Part shown: one piece after another, positions 48,711 through 56,078 of the stretch
Layout: each line of letters begins with the position of its first letter
Numbering within the stretch: the stretch's first letter is position 1
From: Lachnospiraceae bacterium
Lineage (GTDB): Bacteria > Bacillota > Clostridia > Lachnospirales > Lachnospiraceae
Length of the DNA: 64,000 nt
Direction of reading: 5' to 3'
Assembly: GCA_024691305.1 (NCBI GenBank)
Contig: JAILNS010000015.1
Coordinates: forward strand, 1 to 64,000
Notes under the pieces: generated by a model
Database searches by the model: none
The model's input: only the letters and a program-made list of their open reading frames with translations
Told to the model about the DNA's origin: nothing
Translations under genes and position numbers: made by a program

Positions 48711-49397
48711 TTATGCCTTCGGTATATTCTTGAATAGATCATGCTTTTCATATACCCGCCTACACATATAGTAATGGTATAGATGCTGATAATTCCCCTG
48801 AAGAAGCTGATAATTCGTTTGTAGCCAGTCCGCAAAGTCTTTATATATTGCATGGCCTGTTTGTATTTTCGTGCGGTTTACAAGATCAGCCCAGTCTATT
48901 GTATTCCGGATATCACCCGCCTGATCCACGGACAACCCCTTGAACTCATATAGATACTTGTTAATCAATACAGCCATCTGTCTATTACGATTTTCAGCCT
49001 GTTCCGTTCTGCGCTCTCTGGATGCAATCTGACCGCGTTGCTGTGCTTCTTTATCCCTTCTATCCAGCTTCCTTTTATTCAGATCATTCACATATGCTTT
49101 CAGCTGTTCATAATTTCCTTGAAGTTGTTTATACTGTGCCTGTATCTGTTCTTTATCTGCCCGGAGCTGATTATTCTGTTCTGTTAAATCTGCAATCTTA
49201 TTTTCAAAAGCAGATAATAGAGAAGTGAAGCTTTCATAATCACTTTTACGCGCGTCAGTTTCATTATCCAAACTGATCTCGTGATCAGCCAAGAGATTGA
49301 ATAGATCGTTAGCTACTTTTGCTTTTCTTTCCAATAGTTTTCTATCATCATCAAAAATATCGCTAACCTGAGAAATGAGCTTATCAAAATCGACCAT
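48711..49397 (-). CDS. coiled-coil protein, element gene of unknown function
   Basis: 228 residues. A predicted coiled coil spans about 60-135 (ENKIADLTEQNNQLRADKEQIQAQ), followed by a helical C-terminal half. A short motif recurs (YKQLQGNYEQLKAY and YQLLQGNYQHLYHY). No enzymatic motif or membrane segment. It is the only gene on this strand at the left end, isolated from the other modules, so it could be cargo or an accessory regulator. I do not recognise a family. Confidence 0.65.
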   Translation of the reverse strand: MVDFDKLISQVSDIFDDDRKLLERKAKVANDLFNLLADHEISLDNETDARKSDYESFTSLLSAFENKIADLTEQNNQLRADKEQIQAQYKQLQGNYEQLKAYVNDLNKRKLDRRDKEAQQRGQIASRERRTEQAENRNRQMAVLINKYLYEFKGLSVDQAGDIRNTIDWADLVNRTKIQTGHAIYKDFADWLQTNYQLLQGNYQHLYHYYMCRRVYEKHDLFKNIPKA

Positions 49398-49536
49398 ATT
49401 AGTCCCCCTTTCACAGTGTCATTTAGTGAACTAAAAATACTTGTATAACAAAATTATCGCGCATGAAATTGACTACAGCAAGGCCATAGCTGGAAGCCTA
49501 TCCCTGTTGGATCTGAGTGCTTTCACGGCGATCTCA
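49398..49536. other. intergenic segment upstream of the sigma leader
   Basis: It holds the start region of the minus-strand coiled-coil gene (GGGGGACTAAT ribosome site in reverse). I see no further feature before the promoter at 49537. Confidence 0.5.
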
Positions 49537-49565
49537 TTGAAAAGAAACGCTATAAACTGTATAAT
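49537..49565 (+). promoter_or_regulatory. promoter of leader RNA copy 1
   Basis: TTGAAA, 17 bases, TATAAT. The 14-base ATAATTATGTAAAC that follows recurs at 52759 in the element. Confidence 0.75.
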
Positions 49566-49571
49566 TATGTA

Positions 49572-49666
49572 AACTGAATAAATACTATATACCTGATAGT
49601 ATTGAAACACGCTGAATGGGAGCACTCACAGATCGCAATGATCTGACTGTGTTCTTTTTCTTTTTT
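49572..49666 (+). ncRNA. structured leader RNA, copy 1 (upstream of sigma gene)
   Basis: Hairpin AATACTAT-ATACCTG-ATAGTATT (8-bp perfect stem), then GCTGAATGGGAGCAC, then a terminator hairpin (GAGCAC...CAGATC-GCAAT-GATCTG...GTGTTC) with TTTTTCTTTTTT, all within ~95 nt and ending just before the GAGGTGT ribosome site of the sigma gene. It matches copy 2 in layout and conserved blocks while the stems differ in sequence. The loop AUACCU could pair with AGGUGU at the ribosome site. Likely an attenuator; the ligand or protein is unknown. Confidence 0.65.
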
Positions 49667-49678
49667 GAGGTGTACTGA

Positions 49679-50548
49679 ATGAAAAATGAAGAACTTGTTG
49701 AACTGATTCGAAGCGGTAAGGATGAAAAGGACAATCTGGAAGCCCTTTACAAACAGAACATGGGCTTTATATGGCAACAAACAGCAAGATATCAGGGTAC
49801 TTATGAAGCTGATGATTTAATGCAAGAAGCTTTTTTCACAATGTATGATGCCATAATGAGTTATGATCCCGAACGCAGCGCATTTATTCACTGGCTTGGA
49901 TATTGCATACAATACAAGATGCCCCAACAACTATTAAAGCTGAATGATGTGAAAATGCCTGTAGCTATGCAGATGCGATTCTATTCCTATAAGAACTTTA
50001 GAAACAAATTCAAACAGGATCACGGTCACAGCCCTACAGATCAGGAATGTATTGAAGCACTTGATATATCTGATAAGGATATGAAGAAACTGAAAAGAAT
50101 TGAAAAGCTACTTGCTAAGGAATACTTATCAGAAACTATAGGTGAAGGAATCACCCTGGAAGAAGCTATCGCAGATGAATCTGATCTTTATCAGATAATA
50201 GAAGATGAAATCGATCATGATACATATATGAAATGGATCAATGAAGCAATGAAGGGATTAAGTGATAGACAAAAGACTGTAGTAAATCTCCGTATGAGCG
50301 GTAAGACGTATGCAGAGATATGCGAACAGCTATCTATCAAACACCGTCAGTCAGCACAACAGACAGAAAAGTCAGGACTTAGGAAAATCAGAGACAACCT
50401 ACAGAAATACGGAACTCTTCAGACGTTACATGATGATTTCTATAAAGGTGGTTTACATCAATTCAACAGAACATTCACATCAACTCCGGAACGCATAGTA
50501 ATCAGGCATCTATCACCACAGATGGATGATACAACGTGTGACGCTTGA
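49679..50548 (+). CDS. sigma-70 family RNA polymerase sigma factor (element-encoded)
   Basis: 289 residues. Region 2 is clear (YEADDLMQEAFFTMYDAIMSYDPERSAFIHWLGYCI), a region-3-like helical segment follows (KQDHGHSPTDQECIEALDISDKDM), and region 4 has LSDRQKTVVNLRMSGKTYAEICEQLSIKHRQSAQQ. A ~50-residue basic tail has no counterpart in ordinary ECF factors. Phages of Clostridia often carry such a factor before their packaging genes, so late-gene control is a reasonable inference. It is preceded by leader RNA copy 1. Confidence 0.85.
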   Translation: MKNEELVELIRSGKDEKDNLEALYKQNMGFIWQQTARYQGTYEADDLMQEAFFTMYDAIMSYDPERSAFIHWLGYCIQYKMPQQLLKLNDVKMPVAMQMRFYSYKNFRNKFKQDHGHSPTDQECIEALDISDKDMKKLKRIEKLLAKEYLSETIGEGITLEEAIADESDLYQIIEDEIDHDTYMKWINEAMKGLSDRQKTVVNLRMSGKTYAEICEQLSIKHRQSAQQTEKSGLRKIRDNLQKYGTLQTLHDDFYKGGLHQFNRTFTSTPERIVIRHLSPQMDDTTCDA

Positions 50549-50562
50549 ACACTTGCATTTTA

Positions 50563-50591
50563 TTGACGAAAAACGATTTAACAAGTATAAT
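50563..50591 (+). promoter_or_regulatory. promoter of leader RNA copy 2
   Basis: TTGACG, 17 bases, TATAAT, directly after the sigma gene; start near 50598. Confidence 0.8.
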
Positions 50592-50597
50592 AATAGA

Positions 50598-50688
50598 TGT
50601 AATTAAATACGTGCTGTAATACCTAACAGCACAAGTAATATGCCGAACGGGGGCACCATGAGAAACATATCTCACGGTGTCTTTTTTG
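50598..50688 (+). ncRNA. structured leader RNA, copy 2 (upstream of zinc-finger gene)
   Basis: Hairpin GTGCTGT-AATACCTA-ACAGCAC, then GCCGAACGGGGGCAC, then terminator GGCACC-a-TGAGA/TCTCA-c-GGTGTC with T6. The spacing from the AUACCU loop to the GCYGAA block is 17 nt against 16 nt in copy 1. The AAAGGAA ribosome site of the next gene lies after the terminator, so expression requires readthrough. Same architecture as copy 1 with different stem sequences. Confidence 0.65.
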
Positions 50689-50708
50689 TTTGTAAAGGAA
50701 TCCGGACA

Positions 50709-50951
50709 ATGATCAGTAAGAGCAAAATTATAAAGTGTTCAGTTTGTGGAAAAGAATATAAGAGCCGAGCCAATAACAGTAAGTATTGTTCATTGTATTG
50801 TATGGACTTTGCAAGAAGGCAGAAACGATCTTGTTGGATTGAATCACATCCGAACTACTACCGTGATTATATGCGACAGTATCGGAGACGTGATGCATCC
50901 CACATCAGAAAACAGGAACAGATTCAACTGAGCATAGGAGAACAAACATGA
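50709..50951 (+). CDS. small zinc-finger protein (FCS/MYM-like)
   Basis: 80 residues from the ATG at 50709, chosen because AAAGGAA precedes it and the ORF-track start (50640) lies before the terminator. IKCSVCGKEYKSRANNSKYCSLYCMDFARR gives CxxC and CxxxC, a treble-clef-like zinc knuckle; the rest is basic and aromatic (NYYRDYMRQYRRR). It resembles the N-terminus of the element's 52216 gene. Probably binds nucleic acid. Overlaps the next gene by 4 bases. Confidence 0.75.
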   Translation: MISKSKIIKCSVCGKEYKSRANNSKYCSLYCMDFARRQKRSCWIESHPNYYRDYMRQYRRRDASHIRKQEQIQLSIGEQT

Positions 50952-51541
50952 TCAAATCAATCGAGCAGACGGAACAAAGAATCAATGAAGTTATCTCAGA
51001 CCGCAAGAAAGACATAGCCGAGCGTGAAGCCCAGCTTGAAGAATCACGTAAGGCATTAAGTGAAGCTGAAGATAATATCAGCAAGGCTATCGAAACGGAC
51101 AACGCTGAACTTTACAGAAAAGCAAAGAAAGAAAAGGCAGACGCTGAAGATGATATTGAACTCAGAGAAAAGCGTCTTGAACTTCTGAAGAAACAACCGC
51201 TTATAGATCAGTCTGAATATAACAAGCGGTGTCAGGCTATCTTTACCGATCTTGATGCTATGACAGTAAGACAGCAGACTGAGATTGTAAAAATAGTTGA
51301 CCAACTAAAAGCTATCTATGATGAAGCAAATGAGAGCATTATCAAAGGGAATGAGATCCTTGAACGGTGGCAACGTGAAGTATATCGTAATGCAGACCGA
51401 AGCAAATCTCCGGAAGGTAAGATCATGAAACTATCCCATGAAACAATGCACTATAACAATTTTAATGTAACTACCTTTATAAGAAATCTATTGGAAGATG
51501 GATATTATCAGGGATTCCTTAATGCTCAAAGGGGGAACTGA
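50948..51541 (+). CDS. coiled-coil protein of unknown function
   Basis: 197 residues with a long charged coiled coil (about 1-85) and a helical C-terminal part (DLDAMTVRQQTEIVKIVDQLKAIYDEAN). It begins in the stop codon of the zinc-finger gene, so the two are translationally coupled, and the next small gene starts 2 bases after. No family recognised. Confidence 0.75.
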   Translation: MIKSIEQTEQRINEVISDRKKDIAEREAQLEESRKALSEAEDNISKAIETDNAELYRKAKKEKADAEDDIELREKRLELLKKQPLIDQSEYNKRCQAIFTDLDAMTVRQQTEIVKIVDQLKAIYDEANESIIKGNEILERWQREVYRNADRSKSPEGKIMKLSHETMHYNNFNVTTFIRNLLEDGYYQGFLNAQRGN

Positions 51542-51543
51542 AG

Positions 51544-51816
51544 ATGCTGAAGTTTAATGATAAAGGGATGCCGGTCTATACTGATCCATCATCTAAACTG
51601 ACAACAAGCATAAAGTTGTCTATTCTTGATACCGAACGCAGAGAACTTGAAAACAAGCGACAGAATGCAGAGGCTTGTATTCAGTCAGAACTCAAACAGA
51701 CTGAAGCGGATATGCGAGAAAAATACCGTGCTGAACTGGGTATAGGTGTAATGGGTGAATCTTCATATATGTCAGCCATGAAGGATTTTACAAGGTGCCT
51801 ATTATCTTCCAAATAG
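51544..51816 (+). CDS. hypothetical 90-residue protein
   Basis: It follows the coiled-coil gene by 2 bases with a GGGGGAACTGAAG ribosome site. MLKFNDKGMPVYTDPSSKLTTSIKLSILDTERRELENKRQNAE suggests a short N-terminal strand pair then helix. Function unknown. Confidence 0.65.
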   Translation: MLKFNDKGMPVYTDPSSKLTTSIKLSILDTERRELENKRQNAEACIQSELKQTEADMREKYRAELGIGVMGESSYMSAMKDFTRCLLSSK

Positions 51817-51834
51817 CAGAAGGAACATACTATC

Positions 51835-51993
51835 ATGCTGTCAATACTTGCAATATGTGGACAGTACATTGATAAGACACTAAAAGCACTAAATCCTCTA
51901 TATGCGACTGTTAATCATATTATTTCAGTATGTCAGAACAGTGATCCAACTAAGTTCGATAATCTTAACTTTCACACAGATGCTGATACTTGA
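51835..51993 (+). CDS. possible small protein, 52 residues
   Basis: Not in the ORF track. MLSILAICGQYIDKTLKALNPLYATVNHI with AGAAGGAA before the ATG, 18 bases after the previous gene. Only position and ribosome site support it. Confidence 0.45.
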   Translation: MLSILAICGQYIDKTLKALNPLYATVNHIISVCQNSDPTKFDNLNFHTDADT

Positions 51994-52215
51994 AGAAAAG
52001 CAACAGGATCACGGAGCAACGCATCACTCACACTGACACCAACCTCATACTACTACTTGCATATGACTGGATGCACTTTTGAAAAAATAAAAATACTATC
52101 CTCATACCTGGGGGGATGGTACCCTACCCATAGGGGCGGAGAAGTTCCCGCCGCACACTGTACATAAATGTCGAGACACTTGTTACAACGAAAACACACA
52201 TTATAAGGTGATACT
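51994..52215. other. gene-free region with GC-rich cos-like palindromic core
   Basis: No convincing ORF. Bases 52107-52158 stand out as GC-rich in an AT-rich surround: a G6 run, KpnI palindrome GGTACC, CCCTACCCATAGGGG and GGCGG-N8-CCGCC. A TGTCGAGACA palindrome lies 20 bases on. Such G/C-rich dyads occur at cos packaging sites of Siphophages near the small-terminase gene. That identity here is conjecture. Confidence 0.4.
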
Positions 52216-52752
52216 ATGAAGAAGATATGCCCTATCTGCAATACTGAATTCATAGCCGGAAAAGGAAACGTGAAATACTGTTCCCCTGAATGCCGTAGAA
52301 AGGCCGAATATGCCCGTCACAACGAATGGGCGACTCGTACTAACTATGCAGAGAAAAAGCGCGTAGAAATGCGTCAGAGACGCTTAAAAGAAGCAGAAGC
52401 ACACAGGGAACACCTCAGACAGATGCATGATGAACGTATAAGGCAGATTCAGGAAGATAATGAACGTGCTGATCAGGAGCTTCACGAACGTGCTGAAGCT
52501 GGTGATAATGAAGCACTGATGAAACTGGCTGAAAAGGCTGGTGATCGAGCTGGGTATTATAAATACTTTGCATTATACGAGATAGAGCGTGAAGAAAAAG
52601 ACTTCGGCCGGAGATCCACGCGGACTGTCAATGGAATAAGTGTCTATGATCCTGACTTCGCAGAACTTGTTATGAAGTCCATAGAGGAAACGGGCCAATG
52701 TATTAGCAAAATAAACGGACAAGGAATCAAGATTGATGCCATGCAGATATAA
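52216..52752 (+). CDS. zinc-finger coiled-coil protein, second element paralogue
   Basis: 178 residues. KKICPICNTEFIAGKGNVKYCSPECRRKAEYAR is a CxxC...CxxxC finger similar to the 50709 gene; then a long Arg/Glu-rich helix (about 45-105) and a C-terminal domain (TRTVNGISVYDPDFAELVMKSIEETGQ). AAGGTGAT precedes the ATG. It lies directly after the cos-like core where phages place the small terminase. Role unknown; nucleic-acid binding is likely. Confidence 0.72.
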   Translation: MKKICPICNTEFIAGKGNVKYCSPECRRKAEYARHNEWATRTNYAEKKRVEMRQRRLKEAEAHREHLRQMHDERIRQIQEDNERADQELHERAEAGDNEALMKLAEKAGDRAGYYKYFALYEIEREEKDFGRRSTRTVNGISVYDPDFAELVMKSIEETGQCISKINGQGIKIDAMQI

Positions 52753-52754
52753 AG

Positions 52755-52783
52755 TTGAATAATTATGTAAACCATTATATAAT
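52755..52783 (+). promoter_or_regulatory. promoter of a short transcript
   Basis: TTGAAT, 17 bases, TATAAT. The only thing downstream is a terminator ~30 bases on, antisense to the end of the repressor gene. Confidence 0.6.
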
Positions 52784-52809
52784 TATTGTATGGTAAGAAT
52801 CTTCCAAGC

Positions 52810-53553
52810 TTAAAGGCTGTCGCTGGTCTCCTCGGTGGCAGTCTTTTTTTTATGCTTCTCCACCTTATCTACAAGCCATTTTTGTATTGAATCCATCAAC
52901 GTACGTCGGAACAGTTTGACCGGATCAGGTAAAGTATATTGCATATAAGTTTCTTGATCAAAAAACATTACCTTATCAAGATCATCACCGTCACGGACTA
53001 TTCCAAAGGCTTTTACATCGTCTAAAGAATTGATGTGCTGAATGTTTTCAGTGTGTAAGTAATCATACATTACAGACAAAATAGGTTCGTCACCATTGTA
53101 ATCGTCACTCATATAGTTATGATCATACATATCTTCGAGGATATAATTGATCATAGCGATATGTTTCCATGAATGATTGTCAATGCCTGAGCCAAAACTC
53201 ATACCGCTTGATGTCTTGCCGGATGTTTCTTTTATTCGTTTTAATACTTCGATTGATTTACTACTTAGCCCCGTAATCTCAGATATCCTATCATATTCTA
53301 TAGTGAAATTTTTATATTTTGGCAAAAGCAGATACTCAGGATCAACTCCATAGAAATCACATATCGAATACAAGCTTTTCCATGGGATTGTTAAATCATC
53401 AGGGCTTAACCATTTATATATACTGGATATAGATACATCCAAAGCTTCAGCCAGTTCTTCATTCGTAGGCACTTTTCCGTTTATTTCTTTTCTTTTCAAG
53501 CCCTTAAATCTTTCAATAAATGTCTCTTTGATTCTTGTTTTATAATCATTCAT
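52810..53553 (-). CDS. HTH repressor of the element
   Basis: 247 residues. An N-terminal HTH (about 28-75, PTNEELAEALDVSISSIYKWLSPDDLTIPWKSLYSICDFYGV) of Xre/Cro type is followed by a ~160-residue effector region with no peptidase motif, so it is not a LexA-like self-cleaving repressor. AAAGGGAGAT precedes the ATG. Divergent from xis; by position it is the CI/Stl-like master repressor. How it is relieved is unknown; satellites often use a helper-phage protein. Confidence 0.8.
   Translation of the reverse strand: MNDYKTRIKETFIERFKGLKRKEINGKVPTNEELAEALDVSISSIYKWLSPDDLTIPWKSLYSICDFYGVDPEYLLLPKYKNFTIEYDRISEITGLSSKSIEVLKRIKETSGKTSSGMSFGSGIDNHSWKHIAMINYILEDMYDHNYMSDDYNGDEPILSVMYDYLHTENIQHINSLDDVKAFGIVRDGDDLDKVMFFDQETYMQYTLPDPVKLFRRTLMDSIQKWLVDKVEKHKKKTATEETSDSL
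52815..52851 (+). terminator. terminator overlapping the repressor 3' end
   Basis: GGCTGTCGCTGG pairs throughout with TCGGTGGCAGTC using five G-U pairs, then T8. It ends the 52216 transcript and lies inside the last codons of the convergent repressor. Confidence 0.8.
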
Positions 53554-53619
53554 TTTTTATATCTCCCTTTATTCCATTTCAATTATATGCTAATGTGCAA
53601 AAATAAAATTTTAAATCTA

Positions 53620-53648
53620 TTACAATTACAATACACCAAGAATAGAAT
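53620..53648 (+). promoter_or_regulatory. promoter of the xis-replication operon
   Basis: TTACAA, 17 bases, TAGAAT; start near 53655, inside the operator. Confidence 0.6.
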
Positions 53649-53653
53649 ATAAA

Positions 53654-53668
53654 CAAGGTCAGACCTTG
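53654..53668. promoter_or_regulatory. 15-bp palindromic operator
   Basis: CAAGGTC-A-GACCTTG is a perfect palindrome at the predicted transcription start between the divergent repressor and excisionase genes. Confidence 0.7.
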
Positions 53669-53716
53669 ACGCATAAAGACAAAGGAACGAAATGAAAAGA
53701 AAGTGAGGATAATTTA

Positions 53717-53920
53717 ATGCACAAAACAGCAATCTCTTTAGATTCCAATTGTCGGTATATGAGTATAGATAATGCTGTTACATATACCGGACTGGGAACT
53801 AACACCCTTCGGAAACTTGCGGAAGATGCCCAGGCGATCAGGCGCGTAGGCAGACGGGTACTGGTGGATAAGATAGTTCTGGATAAGTATCTCGAATCAC
53901 AGGCATCACAGGAGAATTGA
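53717..53920 (+). CDS. xis: excisionase-type HTH protein
   Basis: 67 residues, CRYMSIDNAVTYTGLGTNTLRKLAEDAQAIRRVGRRVLVDKIVLDKYLES, the MerR-like winged helix of Tn916-Xis/excisionase proteins. It directs integrase toward excision. First gene of the rightward operon, 1 base before the primase gene. Confidence 0.85.
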   Translation: MHKTAISLDSNCRYMSIDNAVTYTGLGTNTLRKLAEDAQAIRRVGRRVLVDKIVLDKYLESQASQEN

Positions 53921-53921
53921 G

Positions 53922-54470
53922 GTGATCAGCTTGGGAGACTTCAAAAAACAGAATCGAGATAATCTTCCTATCGGCATAAAGGAAGAAAAGCGATTCTTTC
54001 AAATGTACGCAACAAGGAAGAACGCTACTCCAAAGGGATGGAATGATCCTGATACATGGCTGGAACTGGAAGATATCCCAGATGATAAGCCTTTTGGATA
54101 TGTTTTGACCGACAGCCAGCTTTTAATCGATTTTGACCATATCTTTGATGATAACGGCAATATGGATGCAGAAGTCAGAAAGGTATATGAACGAATCAGG
54201 GCATGCGGTGATACATATACGGAGCTATCCATGTCCGGAAAAGGGCTGCATATGATTGTAGATCTGGGCGATTATGCGGACTGTTTTCAGCCTATAGTTA
54301 ATGATGATGATCATATTATCACACCAACTATGCCTATTGATGCATACAAAGCACTGACCAAAGAAGAAAAGGATAACACACCGAAAGTGGAATTATTCTA
54401 CAACTTGAAGGGCAAGTATGTATTTCTGACCGGAGATATATATGAAGGGGGCGTGAATCATGATCAGTAA
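53922..54470 (+). CDS. primase-polymerase (AEP/Prim-Pol) N-terminal part
   Basis: 182 residues from a GTG with AGGAG upstream. LLIDFDHIFD supplies the DxD metal motif and ELSMSGKGLHMIVDL the SGxGxH motif of archaeo-eukaryotic-type primase-polymerases found in plasmids and phages; KVELFYNLKGKYVFLTG is the late family strand. Usually this domain is fused to PriCT and a helicase; here it ends and the next ORF begins with PriCT-2, overlapping 11 bases in another frame. Confidence 0.78.
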   Translation: MISLGDFKKQNRDNLPIGIKEEKRFFQMYATRKNATPKGWNDPDTWLELEDIPDDKPFGYVLTDSQLLIDFDHIFDDNGNMDAEVRKVYERIRACGDTYTELSMSGKGLHMIVDLGDYADCFQPIVNDDDHIITPTMPIDAYKALTKEEKDNTPKVELFYNLKGKYVFLTGDIYEGGVNHDQ

Positions 54471-55947
54471 AAGTGAAATCGTAATAGGGGAAACATCTGC
54501 CGAGATATTCCGCGTATGTCTGAAGATGATTGATGAATGTCACGGAGACAAAGCGCCCGCATATATCGAAAAAGCATCCACTATCAAATGCAATCTTGAT
54601 GGAGCTACAAAAGAAGCCATCCTTGATGCCCTGAATTACATCAATCCTGATGATCGTGACACATGGATACATGTCGGCATGGCAATATATAATATCGGAC
54701 TTCCCTTCGATCTATGGGATAACTGGAGCAAAGGATCAGACAAGTATAACGATGGCCGAGATGAAAGCACATCTGATAAATGGAACGGGTTTATCCGGAG
54801 TAAATCACGCTGGAATGCTGGAACTATATTCAGACTGGCCAAGGATAGCGGATGGATTGATATCAGGGGAAAGAACAAAGCACCAAAAACAGAGATATCT
54901 ATCAGGAGTGTAAAAGATATTCAAGAATCTGATATCCCGCCTATCGGCTTTTCCGTAGCAGGCATCATTCCCAATGGATATACAGTCATATCTGCTGCTT
55001 TCAAAATCGGTAAATCATGGCTTGTTTTATGGATATGCACCCGTGTAGCACAGGGCTTACCAGTATGGGGCATGTCTACCGAGAAAGGAAGCGTATTGTA
55101 TCTCGATCTTGAAGGCTGTGAGAACCATACAAAAGAGAGAATCAATATGATATTACAAGGTGAACCCGCGCCCAGCAATTTCTATGTATCATATGATGCA
55201 CCAACGCTGGATGATGGCCTGATTGACTATCTTGATACAGCATATCAGCAGATTCCGGAGCTGAAACTGATTGTTATTGATGTACTGGCTATGGTGCAAT
55301 ATCAAACCAAACGGGGCGAAACAGCCTACCAGAACGACTACAGAACAGGAACAGCCCTAAAGCACTTTGCGGATGATAAAGGTATATCCATAGTGGCGGT
55401 CACTCATACAACCAAGAGCCTACACCCGGATGATATATTCATGAATACCACCGGCACAAATGGAGTGACAGCTTCAGCCGATGCAATTATCACTATAGCC
55501 AAGGAAAAACGACAAGATAACAACGCTCTTATGGCTATTACGGGCAGACGAGTGCGCGAACAGTATTTCAATATCCATTTAGATAGTAATTGTATCTGGC
55601 AACTTGATGGAAATGCCGAAGATTCTGAAGGCATATCAGAAGAATTGAAGCAACAGGCGGAATATGAAGCCAGTGAGATCAGAAATGCTGTCATTGCTGT
55701 TGCGATGAATGGAACTCAGGAGCTACGAGCCCGGAGCATAATCGAAAAGGCTTTCGATCAGGGGATCTATATCACCCAGAGTCCTAAGGATGTAGGACTA
55801 TTCATTCACAGGAATCAAGTTAGATTCATGAAATACGATAACGTGAAGATATCCATCATCAAAAATGGCCAAGGATCATCATTATACAGACTTGAAAACG
55901 CAGCCGGAATGGATCACAACCCGTTTATCGATACGATAACAACCTGA
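54460..55947 (+). CDS. PriCT-2 plus RepA-like RecA-fold ATPase
   Basis: 495 residues. PriCT-2 at about 45-130 (AILDALNYINPDDRDTWIHVGMAIYNIG, WSKGSDKYN), then an AAA_25/RepA-like helicase core (about 160-390) with Walker A AFKIGKSWLVLW, Walker B LKLIVIDVLAMVQ and IVAVTHTTKS. A C-terminal winged-helix-like part follows (about 410-490). With the upstream primase it would make a replication initiator and helicase. Iteron-like repeats begin 37 bases after its stop. Confidence 0.83.
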   Translation: MISKSEIVIGETSAEIFRVCLKMIDECHGDKAPAYIEKASTIKCNLDGATKEAILDALNYINPDDRDTWIHVGMAIYNIGLPFDLWDNWSKGSDKYNDGRDESTSDKWNGFIRSKSRWNAGTIFRLAKDSGWIDIRGKNKAPKTEISIRSVKDIQESDIPPIGFSVAGIIPNGYTVISAAFKIGKSWLVLWICTRVAQGLPVWGMSTEKGSVLYLDLEGCENHTKERINMILQGEPAPSNFYVSYDAPTLDDGLIDYLDTAYQQIPELKLIVIDVLAMVQYQTKRGETAYQNDYRTGTALKHFADDKGISIVAVTHTTKSLHPDDIFMNTTGTNGVTASADAIITIAKEKRQDNNALMAITGRRVREQYFNIHLDSNCIWQLDGNAEDSEGISEELKQQAEYEASEIRNAVIAVAMNGTQELRARSIIEKAFDQGIYITQSPKDVGLFIHRNQVRFMKYDNVKISIIKNGQGSSLYRLENAAGMDHNPFIDTITT

Positions 55948-55980
55948 TGCATGCATATTACCCACCCTATTACCGTTTAT

Positions 55981-56040
55981 TTTGTTGATTTTGTTGATAG
56001 GTGTCTATCTGGAATCAACAGTATCAACAGAATCAATAGT
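55981..56040. repeat. iteron-like repeats, candidate replication origin
   Basis: TGTTGAT at 55984 and 55993, then the complement ATCAACA at 56015 and 56024 and ATCAATA at 56033, all on a 9-base period, separated by GGTGTCTATCTGGA. Placed right after the RepA-like gene, as in satellite and plasmid origins. Confidence 0.65.
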
Positions 56041-56078
56041 GATATTTATACTACACCGCAAAGGCGGAGAAAGAGAGA

